The notes below the pieces were generated by a model. That model saw only the letters and a program-made list of their open reading frames with translations, was not told the origin of the DNA and made no database searches. Below, piece by piece: positions 1 through 8,748 of a stretch of DNA of 39,706 nucleotides. Where the stretch lies: positions 1 through 39,706 of the forward strand of contig CACHDC010000011.1 in the NCBI GenBank assembly GCA_902578445.1. The letters run 5' to 3'. The position numbers and the translations under genes were made by a program. Each line of letters begins with the position of its first letter. The first letter of the stretch is position 1. The stretch is from an uncultured Synechococcaceae cyanobacterium. Lineage in GTDB: Bacteria > Cyanobacteriota > Cyanobacteriia > PCC-6307 > Cyanobiaceae.

Positions 1-2
1 CT

Positions 3-359
3 ATAGGACTTTCTTTGTACGCAATAGGTCAAAAATTAGGAGTTGGAGGATGGGCTCTAGTACTTTGGGGAATCCCATTGAGGCTTGTGGTTGTTTATCA
101 CGTAACTTGGCTAGTAAACTCTGCGACGCATTGTTGGGGTAAAGCACCATTTGAAAGTGGTGATTCATCTAAAAACAATGCATGGGTTGCTGCATTAACT
201 TTTGGAGAAGGATGGCATAATAACCATCATGCATTTCCAAATTCGGCAAAACAAGGATTATTTAAAGGTCAGATAGACATAACATGGGAACATATTAAGA
301 TTCTTGCGAAATTTGGTTTTGCAAAAAAAGTAAAGTTACCCTCTAGGTCTTATTATTAA
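3..359 (+). CDS. Fatty acid desaturase, C-terminal part (5' truncated by window edge)
   Basis: Only the last ~119 codons are present; the frame is open to the left edge. Membrane desaturases of the delta-9 (DesC/acyl-CoA desaturase) family place double bonds in membrane acyl chains using a di-iron centre held by His boxes. The visible part has a hydrophobic stretch followed by [14 protein letters not shown], then [12 protein letters not shown], which carries the third His box HNNHH typical of this family, and a short basic C-terminus. An internal TTG at 15 could be taken as a start, but coding clearly continues upstream. The gene ends 20 bases before rplI on the same strand. The desaturase family is a firm call. 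Position specificity (delta-9) is inferred from the His-box wording and cannot be proved from this fragment. Confidence 0.88.
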   Translation: MGLSLYAIGQKLGVGGWALVLWGIPLRLVVVYHVTWLVNSATHCWGKAPFESGDSSKNNAWVAALTFGEGWHNNHHAFPNSAKQGLFKGQIDITWEHIKILAKFGFAKKVKLPSRSYY

Positions 360-379
360 CTATATTGTTCAATATTTTC

Positions 380-835
380 ATGGCTAAAAGAGTACAAGTC
401 GCATTAACTGAATCAATCGCATCACTAGGTAAAGAAGGAGATCTAGTTGATGTAGCACCAGGATATGCAAGAAATTTTCTATTACCTTATGGCAAGGCAA
501 TGAATGTAACACCAGCAGTCCTTAAACAAATTGAAAGGAAGAAAGAAAAAGAAAAAATTGCTGCTGATAAATTAAAGCAAGAAGCTTTAGATTTCCAAAC
601 TGCATTATCTACAATAGGTAGGTTCACTATCAAAAAACAGGTTGGAGAAGATGGTGTCCTTTTTGGAACGGTTACCAATGGTGATGTTGCCGAAGCGATA
701 GAAGCGGCTACTAAAAAAGAAATTGATAGAAGAAACATTACTGTTCCTGATATTCATAATTTAGGTTCCTTTACTGCAAAAATAAAATTACATCCAGAAG
801 TAAATGCAGAAGTAAATATTGAAGTAACAAGTTGA
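380..835 (+). CDS. rplI: 50S ribosomal protein L9
   Basis: L9 binds 23S rRNA at the base of the L1 stalk through its N-terminal domain and helps hold reading frame. The protein opens [20 protein letters not shown] and continues with [14 protein letters not shown], the hallmark N-terminal rRNA-binding region. A charged connecting helix follows at about residues 50-75, then a C-terminal domain. At 151 residues it has normal length. An upstream in-frame TTG at 365 would add five residues (MFNIF), but the ATG at 380 gives the canonical start and is preferred. It lies between a desaturase and dnaB. L9 adjacent to dnaB is a widespread bacterial arrangement, which supports both calls. Confidence 0.97.
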   Translation: MAKRVQVALTESIASLGKEGDLVDVAPGYARNFLLPYGKAMNVTPAVLKQIERKKEKEKIAADKLKQEALDFQTALSTIGRFTIKKQVGEDGVLFGTVTNGDVAEAIEAATKKEIDRRNITVPDIHNLGSFTAKIKLHPEVNAEVNIEVTS

Positions 836-893
836 TCAATTTGTTGCATTATTTTGAAAAGTAGCCAGAGTATATATCTAAGCAATTAAAGAT

Positions 894-2276
894 ATGGTTT
901 CAGTACCTTTTCCAAATAATGGGCAAAATAAAAATTTTAAAAAGGATTTTAACAGTGAAAATGCTGGATTAGTTCCTCCTCAAAACGTTCAAGCAGAGGA
1001 AGCTGTCCTTGGTGGTATACTTCTTGATCCAGACGCAATCGGAAGAATTGCAGACTTAATTAAACCTGAAGCTTTTTATATAAGTGCCCATCAAGAGATT
1101 TTTAGAACAGCATTAATGTTGCATACCCAGGGAAAACCAACTGATTTAACATCAATGTGTGCTTGGTTAGCAGATAATGGATCACTAGAAAAAATTGGAG
1201 GAAACAGCAAACTGGTAGAACTCGTTGAAAATGTTTCCTCTACAGCTTCCATAGAACAAGTTGCTAATTTAATTAACGACAAATTCATGAGAAGGCAACT
1301 TATTAGATCTGGAAATGAAGTGGTTCAACTAGGTTTTGATCAAACTCAAGATACTAATGAAGTTCTAGATAAAGCAGAGCAAAAAATATTTGAAATCAGC
1401 CAAGAAAAACCTTCAAAAGGTCTGACTCAAGCAGCTGAAATCCTTACAAGTACTTTCAATGAAATAGAGTCAAGATCATTAGGTACTTCAGTAGCTGGAA
1501 TTCCTGTAAATTTCTACGATCTTGATGCGATGACTCAAGGTTTTCAAAGAAGTGATTTAATAATTGTTGCCGGAAGACCTTCAATGGGGAAAACTTCAAT
1601 AGTTCTTAATCTGGCTAAAAATGTTGCACAATCTCAAGATTTACCTGTGTGTGTATTTAGCCTTGAAATGAGTAAAGAACAGTTGACATATAGATTACTC
1701 TCTATGGAAGTTGGAATCGAGAGTGGCAGGCTAAGAACAGGAAGATTACAACAAGATGAATGGCCGTTACTCGGAGAAGGTATCAATTCACTAGGTCAAT
1801 TACCAATATTTATAGATGACAAGCCTAACTTAAGTGTTTTAGAGATGAGATCTCTTTGCAGAAGATTAATAGCTGAACAAAAAAAAGAACTTGGATTAAT
1901 TGTGATTGATTACCTGCAGTTGATGGAAGGGTCAACTCCTGATAATAGAGTGCAAGAACTTTCACGAATAACAAGAGGTCTAAAAAGCATGGCCAGAGAA
2001 TTAAAAGTACCAGTAGTAGCTTTATCTCAGCTTAGTAGAGGAGTAGAGTCTAGAACAAATAAAAGACCAATGTTAAGCGATCTAAGAGAATCAGGATCTA
2101 TTGAACAAGACGCAGATTTAGTATTAATGATTTATAGAGATGAATACTATAATCCAGAGACTGAAGATAGAGGAATTACAGAAATCATTGTCACTAAACA
2201 TAGAAATGGGCCCGTAGGAACTGTTAAATTATTATTTGAACCTCAATTTACGAGATTTAGGAATTTAGCTAATTAA
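894..2276 (+). CDS. dnaB: Replicative DNA helicase DnaB
   Basis: This is the hexameric 5'-3' helicase that unwinds DNA at the replication fork and recruits primase. The N-terminal DnaB domain begins around residue 27 (PPQNVQAEEAVLGGILLDP). The RecA-like C-terminal domain has the Walker A segment GRPSMGKTS near residue 227, a Walker B-like LIVIDYLQLM, and the DLRESGSIEQDADLVLMIYR segment. At 460 residues it is of normal size. Many cyanobacterial DnaB proteins carry inteins at these motifs; none is present here. The short polar N-terminus (about 25 residues) before the conserved domain is lineage-variable. mnmG follows 12 bases later on the same strand, so co-transcription is likely. Confidence 0.97.
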   Translation: MVSVPFPNNGQNKNFKKDFNSENAGLVPPQNVQAEEAVLGGILLDPDAIGRIADLIKPEAFYISAHQEIFRTALMLHTQGKPTDLTSMCAWLADNGSLEKIGGNSKLVELVENVSSTASIEQVANLINDKFMRRQLIRSGNEVVQLGFDQTQDTNEVLDKAEQKIFEISQEKPSKGLTQAAEILTSTFNEIESRSLGTSVAGIPVNFYDLDAMTQGFQRSDLIIVAGRPSMGKTSIVLNLAKNVAQSQDLPVCVFSLEMSKEQLTYRLLSMEVGIESGRLRTGRLQQDEWPLLGEGINSLGQLPIFIDDKPNLSVLEMRSLCRRLIAEQKKELGLIVIDYLQLMEGSTPDNRVQELSRITRGLKSMARELKVPVVALSQLSRGVESRTNKRPMLSDLRESGSIEQDADLVLMIYRDEYYNPETEDRGITEIIVTKHRNGPVGTVKLLFEPQFTRFRNLAN

Positions 2277-2288
2277 ATCGCTCCTAAA

Positions 2289-4256
2289 ATGCAAGATCAT
2301 CACTCAACAAATGAATCTTTTGATGTCATAGTTATTGGAGGAGGACATGCAGGATGTGAAGCAGCTATAACAACAGCAAAATTAGGTTTTTCTACTGCCT
2401 TATTTACAATCAATCTAGATAGAATTGCCTGGCAGCCGTGTAACCCTGCAGTTGGGGGACCAGCAAAAAGTCAGTTGGTTCATGAAGTTGATGCATTAGG
2501 TGGAATTATTGGTAAATTAGCCGATGAGACAGCTATTCAAAAAAGAATATTAAATGCAAGTAGAGGCCCAGCTGTATGGGCGTTAAGAGCTCAGACAGAT
2601 AAAAGAGAATACTCAAAAAGAATGATCGAAATACTACAAAATACAGATAATTTATCTTTAAAAGAAGCAATGATTACTGAACTGGATATTGCAAAAACTG
2701 AACAAATTGGATTGAACTCAAAAAAAATCTTAAAAAAAAGAATAAAGGGTGTAAAAACATTCTTTGGTAGTTATTATTCAGCAAGGTCAGTTATCATCAC
2801 AGCTGGTACGTTCTTAGAAGGAAGAATATGGATAGGAAATAAATCAATGTCAGCTGGTAGATCGGGCGAACAAGCAGCACAAGGTCTTACTCAGAATTTG
2901 CACGAAATTGGTATAAAAACAGAACGTTTAAAAACAGGAACTCCAGCAAGAGTTGATAAAAGAAGTATCATTTTTGATGAATTAGATATTCAACCAAGTA
3001 CTGCAGCAGATAAATATTTTTCGTTTGACCCAGATATAAAAAATAATATGCCCCAAGTTAGTTGTCACATCACAAGAACAACTACCAAAACGCATCAACT
3101 AATTAGAGACAATTTACATTTAACTCCCATTTACGGCGGTTTCATTGATAGTAAGGGGCCAAGATATTGTCCATCAATTGAAGATAAAATAGTCAAATTT
3201 GCTGATAAAGAATCACATCAAATTTTCTTAGAACCAGAAGGAATTAATACCCCTGAAATATATGTACAAGGATTTTCTACAGGTTTACCCGAAAATATTC
3301 AATTAGAACTTTTAAGGACCTTACCTGGATTAGGTGAATGTAAAATGTTGCGACCAGCATATGCTGTGGAGTATGACTACATTCCTGCCACACAGCTCCA
3401 AACATCACTCGAAACGAAAGAAATTGAATATTTATTTAGCGCCGGACAAATTAATGGCACTACTGGTTATGAAGAAGCAGCAGCACAAGGATTAGTTGCA
3501 GGAGTCAATGCGACAAGAAAACTAAACAAAAAAGACCCAATAATCTTCACTAGAGAAAGCAGTTATATAGGAACAATGATCAATGATTTAATTACAAAAG
3601 ATCTCAAAGAACCATATAGAGTTCTCACTAGTAGGAGTGAATATAGGTTAACTCTCAGAGGAGATAATGCAGATAGAAGATTAACACCATTAGGATATCA
3701 AATAGGGCTAATTAATGATAAAAGATGGTCGGCCTATCAAGAAAAAATGAACCTCCTCGAAGAAGAGAAATTTAGATTAAATAACACTCGTTTAAAAAAT
3801 ACCGATGAAATATCAAAAAAAATAGAATTAGAAACGGGATCAAAAATCAAAGGCTCAACAACTTTGAAAGAACTCTTAAAAAGACCAAACTTTCATTATT
3901 CAGATCTAATTAAATATAATTTGAATAAAAAAAATCTAGATTCTTCAATACAAGAAGGTGTTGAAATAGATATTAAATACGAGGGTTACCTTAAAAGACA
4001 AAAAAACAACATAGAACAAATAAATCGTCAAAGCTGTAAATCTCTGCCTCAAGAAATAAATTATGAAAAGATAGAGACATTATCTTTAGAAGCTAGAGAA
4101 AATTTGAATAAGATAAAGCCAAAAAATTTTGGTGATGCGTCAAAAATTCCCGGTGTAAGCAAAGCTGATTTAACTGCATTACTTGTTTGGCTAAAAATAA
4201 GAGAAATAAAAAAAGAAAAGGCAAATATTTTTGTCGAAAAAAAGTTATCATCTTAA
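2289..4256 (+). CDS. mnmG: tRNA uridine-5-carboxymethylaminomethyl modification enzyme MnmG (GidA)
   Basis: With MnmE, this FAD- and folate-dependent enzyme modifies the wobble uridine (U34) of several tRNAs. The N-terminus has the FAD dinucleotide-binding motif [14 protein letters not shown] at about residues 14-27. Other GidA family stretches include [23 protein letters not shown], split here as [11 protein letters not shown] and HEVDALGG, then [32 protein letters not shown] and [19 protein letters not shown]. The helical C-terminal domain ends in [18 protein letters not shown]. The 655 residues are slightly longer than many homologues, mainly in Lys-rich linkers typical of A+T-rich genomes. 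It sits 12 bases after dnaB. The partner MnmE is not in this window. Confidence 0.97.
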   Translation: MQDHHSTNESFDVIVIGGGHAGCEAAITTAKLGFSTALFTINLDRIAWQPCNPAVGGPAKSQLVHEVDALGGIIGKLADETAIQKRILNASRGPAVWALRAQTDKREYSKRMIEILQNTDNLSLKEAMITELDIAKTEQIGLNSKKILKKRIKGVKTFFGSYYSARSVIITAGTFLEGRIWIGNKSMSAGRSGEQAAQGLTQNLHEIGIKTERLKTGTPARVDKRSIIFDELDIQPSTAADKYFSFDPDIKNNMPQVSCHITRTTTKTHQLIRDNLHLTPIYGGFIDSKGPRYCPSIEDKIVKFADKESHQIFLEPEGINTPEIYVQGFSTGLPENIQLELLRTLPGLGECKMLRPAYAVEYDYIPATQLQTSLETKEIEYLFSAGQINGTTGYEEAAAQGLVAGVNATRKLNKKDPIIFTRESSYIGTMINDLITKDLKEPYRVLTSRSEYRLTLRGDNADRRLTPLGYQIGLINDKRWSAYQEKMNLLEEEKFRLNNTRLKNTDEISKKIELETGSKIKGSTTLKELLKRPNFHYSDLIKYNLNKKNLDSSIQEGVEIDIKYEGYLKRQKNNIEQINRQSCKSLPQEINYEKIETLSLEARENLNKIKPKNFGDASKIPGVSKADLTALLVWLKIREIKKEKANIFVEKKLSS

Positions 4257-4337
4257 AAGGATTCCGTCTGAGCACTGAATAATAAACTTTTTAAATCACC
4301 AAAAATTTTATGGGAAGAAAAAGCCTCTACTTTTTTA

Positions 4338-4880
4338 GTGAAAAATTCGTTACCAAAAATTTCTGGTCCGTGGAAATTAATGCTGCTTGGGGATGGAAGT
4401 CCAACTAGACATTTACAGCTTTTAACTAATCAAGAGACGAAAATTAAATTAATCTCAATGCAAATAGATCCTCTATTCATCGCAGAGGGACCTAAAGAAT
4501 TAAATCAGTTAAATGGACCTTTAATTAGAAGACAAGTATGGATTAAAAACAATAATAAAAACCTAGCATGGGCTGAAAGTTGGTGGAATGCAGAACAAGT
4601 GAATGAAAATTTAAAAGCTAAAGAAGAACCAATATGGAAGAATTTGACACAAGACAGATCAGAATTGTTTAGAGAAGTTGATCGAATTTCACTTGTTAAT
4701 TCAAATTGGTTAGAGGATCAATTTTGTTTTAAAGGTCCATTCTGGTCAAGAAATTATAGATTTTTTCGAGACAAAAAGCCCCTAACAATTATTAGAGAAG
4801 TATTCAATCCACATTTAGAAAGTTTATTAGGCTATTCAGGAATTAAAGAATTTACGAAACTATACTCTTCTTCTTCTTGA
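4338..4880 (+). CDS. Chorismate lyase (UbiC-like, cyanobacterial type)
   Basis: The protein belongs to the cyanobacterial chorismate pyruvate-lyase family, which makes 4-hydroxybenzoate for the plastoquinone head group. Supporting stretches are LLGDGSPTRHLQLLTNQ near the start, LIRRQVWI and AESWWNAE in the middle, and a C-terminal REVFNPHLESLLG. The first canonical start is GTG at 4338, giving 180 residues. The same frame is open back to a TGA at 4269-4271, and the intervening codons (KSPKILWEEKASTFLV) look coding, so translation may begin further upstream, possibly at CTG 4275 (see findings). It follows mnmG by 81 bases or less. Its 3' end overlaps the convergent gene at 4860-5423 by 21 bases. 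Function is inferred from family resemblance. Confidence 0.8.
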   Translation: MKNSLPKISGPWKLMLLGDGSPTRHLQLLTNQETKIKLISMQIDPLFIAEGPKELNQLNGPLIRRQVWIKNNNKNLAWAESWWNAEQVNENLKAKEEPIWKNLTQDRSELFREVDRISLVNSNWLEDQFCFKGPFWSRNYRFFRDKKPLTIIREVFNPHLESLLGYSGIKEFTKLYSSSS

Positions 4881-5423
4881 TCTGGGAAGATTTCTTGATT
4901 TTGATTGAACTTGTTGATTTGATTGATCTCTCGAAGTATTAATCTCTGTTTCTGAGGCTCTTTGCCATCTTTCAACTTTGAAATCCATTTCATCTGGCCA
5001 ATCTTCGTCTTTACTCTCTTTCACGTAAGGTAATTTTTTTTGCTCAGTTGTCTGTAAATTTTTTGGTTGCCTTAAAGATATTGCTTCTAAAGGTCTTTTT
5101 GAGTGCCGTTTAGCAGATTCATAAGCATTTGATTCTCTGGAAAATGTCTTAATATCCCTGTTATCATCGTACAAATTCTCATCATTCCAATCATCATTAT
5201 CTTCATCAAAAAATAAATCCACTTTTTCAGATACCCATCGTCCTACTTTTTTAACACTCTTACTTGTTATTCCTTGAAAATCTGAGTTCCTTCTTTTTCC
5301 TGGCCTGGCACCAGATACTCCATCAACAAATTGTCTTCCAGTTTCGAAAATTTTATCAACCTGTTTATCAACAATATTTTTATCAAAACTATTTCTAAGA
5401 TTTCTAATTCTCCTTGAATCCAT
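4860..5423 (-). CDS. Conserved-looking charged protein of unknown function
   Basis: I do not recognise a catalytic domain. The 187-residue product starts MDSRRIRNLRNSFDKNIVDK and is extremely rich in charged and polar residues. The N-terminal ~75 residues look partly structured and contain GRQFVDGVSGARPGKRRNSD and VGRWVSEKVDLFFDE. A long low-complexity middle follows. The conserved-looking patch DWPDEMDFKVERWQR lies at about 143-157, and the C-terminus is a basic tail, SRSRRRRV-like. There is no signal peptide or membrane segment. The basic ends could bind RNA or ribosomes, but this is inference only. ATG at 5423 is the start. The gene lies downstream of the SprT-like gene on the same strand (81-base gap) and its last 21 bases overlap the convergent chorismate lyase gene. 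Confidence 0.75.
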   Translation of the reverse strand: MDSRRIRNLRNSFDKNIVDKQVDKIFETGRQFVDGVSGARPGKRRNSDFQGITSKSVKKVGRWVSEKVDLFFDEDNDDWNDENLYDDNRDIKTFSRESNAYESAKRHSKRPLEAISLRQPKNLQTTEQKKLPYVKESKDEDWPDEMDFKVERWQRASETEINTSRDQSNQQVQSKSRNLPRSRRRRV

Positions 5424-5504
5424 AAATTATTATGCTTTTAAAAATAAACTACATTAAAAAAATAAATAATTCCAAATATAGAAACAAAAACACACCTTAT
5501 ATTT

Positions 5505-6032
5505 TTAATCAAACAAAATTAAACACTTTTTATTCCATGATCCATTAAAGAAATTTACACAACATTTTTTACAAGCAATATTCTTTATCCTTTTCCTATA
5601 GAAAAATTTCTCACCACAATTTTGGCAAGTTCCTATGTATTTTAATTCTCTCCTTTCAATAGGAAATGAGTGCCTCACAGAAATTTGAAAATTCTTCTCT
5701 TTCTCATTAATTTCATTCATCTTTTTTAAGAAATTTGGACCATGTATTTCATTTTTTTTTAATATCCGATCTACCCATGCATGAATCATTTCATGACATA
5801 AAGTACTGTTTATTTCACAAGTAGATAATTTACTCAAAATAGGTTTCGATAAGATAATTTCAGAATCTACAAGACCATTAATTCTTTTTCTTTTATAAAA
5901 ACCAGCAGTGGTTTTTAATCTATTATCACTCCATCTAACTTTTACCAAAGGTTGATTATTAACCGCTAAAGAATTTTCAAAATATTGGCTATTAAATTTG
6001 TGAAATAAAGGTAAAAGAGGAATTACAGGCAT
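5505..6032 (-). CDS. SprT-like zinc metalloprotein
   Basis: The 175-residue protein carries the zincin motif HEMIHAW (HExxH, about residues 80-86) in the context STLCHEMIHAWVDR, matching the SprT-like domain. This domain is shared by bacterial SprT and eukaryotic SPRTN, a protease acting on DNA-protein crosslinks. The C-terminal part has a zinc ribbon: CQNC near 136-139 and CKKCC near 153-157. A second Cys pair plus HExxH is the usual SprT-like layout. There is no signal peptide, so it is likely cytoplasmic. Start is ATG at 6032. It is divergent from the gene at 6118 with an 85-base spacer. The next gene over on the other strand encodes a DNA ligase, which is suggestive of DNA repair but not proof. 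Substrate is unknown. Confidence 0.82.
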   Translation of the reverse strand: MPVIPLLPLFHKFNSQYFENSLAVNNQPLVKVRWSDNRLKTTAGFYKRKRINGLVDSEIILSKPILSKLSTCEINSTLCHEMIHAWVDRILKKNEIHGPNFLKKMNEINEKEKNFQISVRHSFPIERRELKYIGTCQNCGEKFFYRKRIKNIACKKCCVNFFNGSWNKKCLILFD

Positions 6033-6117
6033 TATGGATTAAAATTAGTATTATTTTGACAAAAAAAGCCATCAAAAACGATTTCTTTTCTTAAAGTAAT
6101 AAAAAACTCAAATCAAC

Positions 6118-6537
6118 ATGGATGCAACACTAGTTAAAGATATAGGAATTAAAGCACTATTAGTTGGCGGAGCTGTACTAGTTTCTTTTTGGACTTTTAA
6201 TGCAGTCAAATTAGTTATAAGCGCCAGAGGAATTAACCCGTTAGTAAGAAAGTTTTTTGATCAAATAGCTGCTGGAAGAATTGATGCAGCTTATGGTTTG
6301 ACTACAAAAACTTATAAAACTCATGTGAAGCGACAAGACTTTCTTAAATTTTTAGCTAGTTTAAATCTCAATAAATACAGAAATTTAAAATCAGGAAGAC
6401 CTAGAGTCCAAGAAGATCAAATCATAATAACTTTGAATTTAAAATCAGAAGATAAACAAGATGAGCTCCCATTAGATTTTACTTTTGCAAAAACTGACAA
6501 TGATTGGAAAATAGACAGAATAGCAAAAGTGAATTAA
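6118..6537 (+). CDS. Small membrane-anchored protein, possibly DUF4864/NTF2-like fold
   Basis: The product has 139 residues. A single hydrophobic segment (about residues 10-33, KALLVGGAVLVSFWTFNAV and onward) is followed by a soluble domain. That domain pattern, FFDQIAAGRIDAAYGLTT then KTHVKRQDFLKFLAS and a C-terminal WKIDRIAKV, resembles small NTF2-like/DUF4864 domains with a cone-shaped fold. No catalytic residues can be assigned. ATG at 6118 is the start. The gene is followed after only 9 bases by the ATP-dependent DNA ligase gene, so the two are probably co-transcribed, although no functional link is known to me. The family assignment is tentative; that it is a real gene is likely from length, codon use and position. 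Confidence 0.72.
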   Translation: MDATLVKDIGIKALLVGGAVLVSFWTFNAVKLVISARGINPLVRKFFDQIAAGRIDAAYGLTTKTYKTHVKRQDFLKFLASLNLNKYRNLKSGRPRVQEDQIIITLNLKSEDKQDELPLDFTFAKTDNDWKIDRIAKVN

Positions 6538-6546
6538 TAATTTCTT

Positions 6547-7875
6547 GTGAGGCAAAAAGAATTGTATAAAGAAGAGATAATACATCAATTAGAATTACAT
6601 CCAAGTAGATTAGATAAAGAAAAAATCATCTCAGAAGCAATGGAACAAGGTTTAGATGATTTTTTTGAAGGAATCCGTATGGCACTTGATCCATTGGTAA
6701 CTTTTGGTGTAAAAATTGTTCCTGAAAAAGAGAATGAAAAAAGTCAAAATTTTTTATGGAAAGATTTTAGGGTATTAGCAAATAAGCTTATTCAAAGAGA
6801 ACTTACTGGTCACGCTGCTCGCGATGCAATTATTACGGCTATGGAATCTGCCAAAAAAGAAGAGTGGAATGGATTTTATAGACGAGTTTTAATTAAAGAT
6901 CTTAGATGTGGTGTATCTGAAAAAACAATCAACAAGATAGCCAAGAAATTTCCCAAATATGCGATTCCTATTTTTTCATGTCCCCTAGCTCATGACAGTG
7001 CAAATCATGAAAAAAAAATGATAGGAAAAAAGCAAATTGAAATCAAATTAGATGGAGTGCGCGTCTTAACTATTATTAGACAAAATAAAGTAGAAATGTT
7101 TTCTCGTAATGGGAAACAATTCCATAATTTTGGTCATATTATCTCAGAAATAGAAAACGTGTTAAAAGAAGATCCTGCACCCCATGACTTAGTCCTAGAT
7201 GGTGAAGTAATGAGTGCTAACTTTCAGGATTTAATGAAACAGGTTCATAGAAAAGATGGCAAACAAACAAAAGACGCAGTTCTCCACCTATTTGACTTAT
7301 GTCCCCTTGAAAACTTCCAAAAAGGGAGATGGAAGACTAGTCAAACAGCAAGAAGTTTATTAGTAAAAGAATGGGTAGCAAAACATTCTATGCTTCTAAG
7401 ACATGTAAAAACACTTGAATGGGAAAATGTAGATCTCGACACCATTGAGGGACAAAAAAGATTTGTAGAGCTAAATAAGGCTGCCGTGGAAGGTGGATAT
7501 GAAGGAGTAATGATTAAAGATCCTGATGCTATGTATGAATGTAAAAGAACACACAGTTGGTTAAAAGCAAAACCTTTCATTGAAGTCACTTTAAAGGTTG
7601 TATCGGTTGAGGAAGGAACAGGTCGCAATAAAGGTCGACTAGGAGCTGTCCTAGTAGAAGGGGAAGATGATGGGTATGAATACAGTCTTAGTTGTGGAAG
7701 CGGATTTAGTGATATCCAACGTCAAGAATATTGGTCAAAACGGAGTCATCTTATAGGTCAACTTATAGAAATCAGAGCTGATGCTAAAACGAAATCTAAG
7801 GATGCGGTAACTTTTAGTCTTAGATTTCCTAGATTCAAATGCTTTAGAGGATTTAAAGCTGGAGAAAAAGTTTAA
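6547..7875 (+). CDS. ATP-dependent DNA ligase
   Basis: The 442-residue protein is a nucleotidyltransferase-superfamily ligase. Motif I is EIKLDGVR, with the adenylated lysine at about residue 167, followed by FSRNGKQF (RxG element). Later motifs are LDGEVM (motif III/IIIa region), EGVMIKDPDAMYECKR (motif IV) and SWLKAKP (motif V). The C-terminal OB-fold includes LRFPRFKCFRGFK. An N-terminal helical region of about 130 residues precedes the catalytic core. It seals nicks using ATP; bacterial replication normally relies on NAD-dependent LigA, so this is an accessory ligase resembling phage and eukaryotic enzymes. The GTG at 6547 lies 9 bases after the upstream stop, suggesting coupling. No helicase, nuclease, primase or Ku partner lies beside it. 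Confidence 0.93.
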   Translation: MRQKELYKEEIIHQLELHPSRLDKEKIISEAMEQGLDDFFEGIRMALDPLVTFGVKIVPEKENEKSQNFLWKDFRVLANKLIQRELTGHAARDAIITAMESAKKEEWNGFYRRVLIKDLRCGVSEKTINKIAKKFPKYAIPIFSCPLAHDSANHEKKMIGKKQIEIKLDGVRVLTIIRQNKVEMFSRNGKQFHNFGHIISEIENVLKEDPAPHDLVLDGEVMSANFQDLMKQVHRKDGKQTKDAVLHLFDLCPLENFQKGRWKTSQTARSLLVKEWVAKHSMLLRHVKTLEWENVDLDTIEGQKRFVELNKAAVEGGYEGVMIKDPDAMYECKRTHSWLKAKPFIEVTLKVVSVEEGTGRNKGRLGAVLVEGEDDGYEYSLSCGSGFSDIQRQEYWSKRSHLIGQLIEIRADAKTKSKDAVTFSLRFPRFKCFRGFKAGEKV

Positions 7876-7992
7876 ATTTTAAAAAATAATACTCAACAAA
7901 GTAGTCAAAGAAAAATGTGGTTTTTAAATAAAAAAAATAAAAATCTTGGCTATAAAATATAGGAATAATTATCAGGACTTTTTGAGAGACTT

Positions 7993-8145
7993 ATGACGAA
8001 TAAAAAAGTTTTCAACTTCATAAAAACACCTTGTGGACAGGCAAAATATGTCGAATTAGAGGCCAACAAAACCTTACTAGGTAAATTTAGACTGTTGTGG
8101 TTTATCTTAATTGCATCAATTAGAGATTGGAATATTAAAGAGTAG
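7993..8145 (+). CDS. Possible 50-residue small protein
   Basis: An ATG at 7993 opens a 50-codon frame ending TAG at 8143-8145. The peptide starts MTNKKVFNFIKTPCGQAKYV, has a hydrophobic patch (LLWFILIASI) near residues 34-43, and ends RDWNIKE. It fills an otherwise empty 274-base interval between the ligase and the convergent TVP38-family gene and stops 4 bases short of that gene's stop codon. A TATAAAATAT box lies at 7951-7960, about 33 bases upstream of the start, and a weak GAGAG purine stretch sits just before the ATG. Picocyanobacteria encode many short proteins, so this is plausible. I do not recognise the family and expression is unproven. Confidence 0.5.
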   Translation: MTNKKVFNFIKTPCGQAKYVELEANKTLLGKFRLLWFILIASIRDWNIKE

Positions 8146-8149
8146 ATTC

Positions 8150-8746
8150 TTAGGATTTTTCAAAATATTCTCTGAAGTATTTCGCTGAGAAATATACAAC
8201 TAAAAAAGTTGAAATAATTCCAATACTAGTAATATATAAATTATTTGGTGATTGCACATTTTTTAACTCCTGAATACTTTTTGCCAAACTACCTATTGAG
8301 CAATAAAGAAAAGTGCCTGGAATTATTCCAATAAGGCCAAGAGCGAAATCTCTAAATTTAACATTATTCAAACCATAAAAATAATTAAGAATACTGAAGG
8401 GAAATATCGGCGATAATCTGGCTAAAAAAATTAATTTAAGTCCGCCTTTTTCTACTACTTTTTCCATAACACTTAATTTTGGATAACGGCTAAAAAGATT
8501 TTTTAGCTTTTTTGCAAAAAAACTTTTTGATACAAAAAAAGCAACTGATGCGCCTATGGAAGCGGAAATGAAAACGATAATTGATCCTAAATATGAGCCA
8601 TATAAAAAACCTGATAATAAAGATAACCAAGAGGCTGGAAGTATTAATAAAACAATTAAAATATAAATACAAACAAACGAAAAGATCCCAAAACCAGTAT
8701 TAAAAAAAAAAGACAAATTATAAATATTTTCAAGAAATATATTCAT
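8150..8746 (-). CDS. TVP38/TMEM64 (DedA-superfamily) membrane protein
   Basis: This 198-residue integral membrane protein has about five hydrophobic segments. Family features include FLYGSYLGSIIVFISASIGA, then FLARLSPIFPFSILNYFYGL and GLIGIIPGTFLYCSIGSL, the conserved SNARE-associated/VTT domain core with the Gly/Pro-rich re-entrant regions. VTT-domain proteins are linked to lipid scrambling or transport in the plasma membrane, but the substrate here is unknown. An in-frame TTG at 8752 would overlap the valS stop; the ATG at 8746 starts two bases after that stop (TGA 8751-8749) and is preferred. It is therefore very likely translated from the valS transcript by coupling. The 3' end is 4 bases from the convergent small ORF. 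Confidence 0.88.
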   Translation of the reverse strand: MNIFLENIYNLSFFFNTGFGIFSFVCIYILIVLLILPASWLSLLSGFLYGSYLGSIIVFISASIGASVAFFVSKSFFAKKLKNLFSRYPKLSVMEKVVEKGGLKLIFLARLSPIFPFSILNYFYGLNNVKFRDFALGLIGIIPGTFLYCSIGSLAKSIQELKNVQSPNNLYITSIGIISTFLVVYFSAKYFREYFEKS

Positions 8747-8748
8747 TC

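Noticed and set aside
1571-1600. Intein insertion in dnaB, common in cyanobacteria
   Set aside because: The Walker A region and the rest of the domain are uninterrupted and total length is normal.
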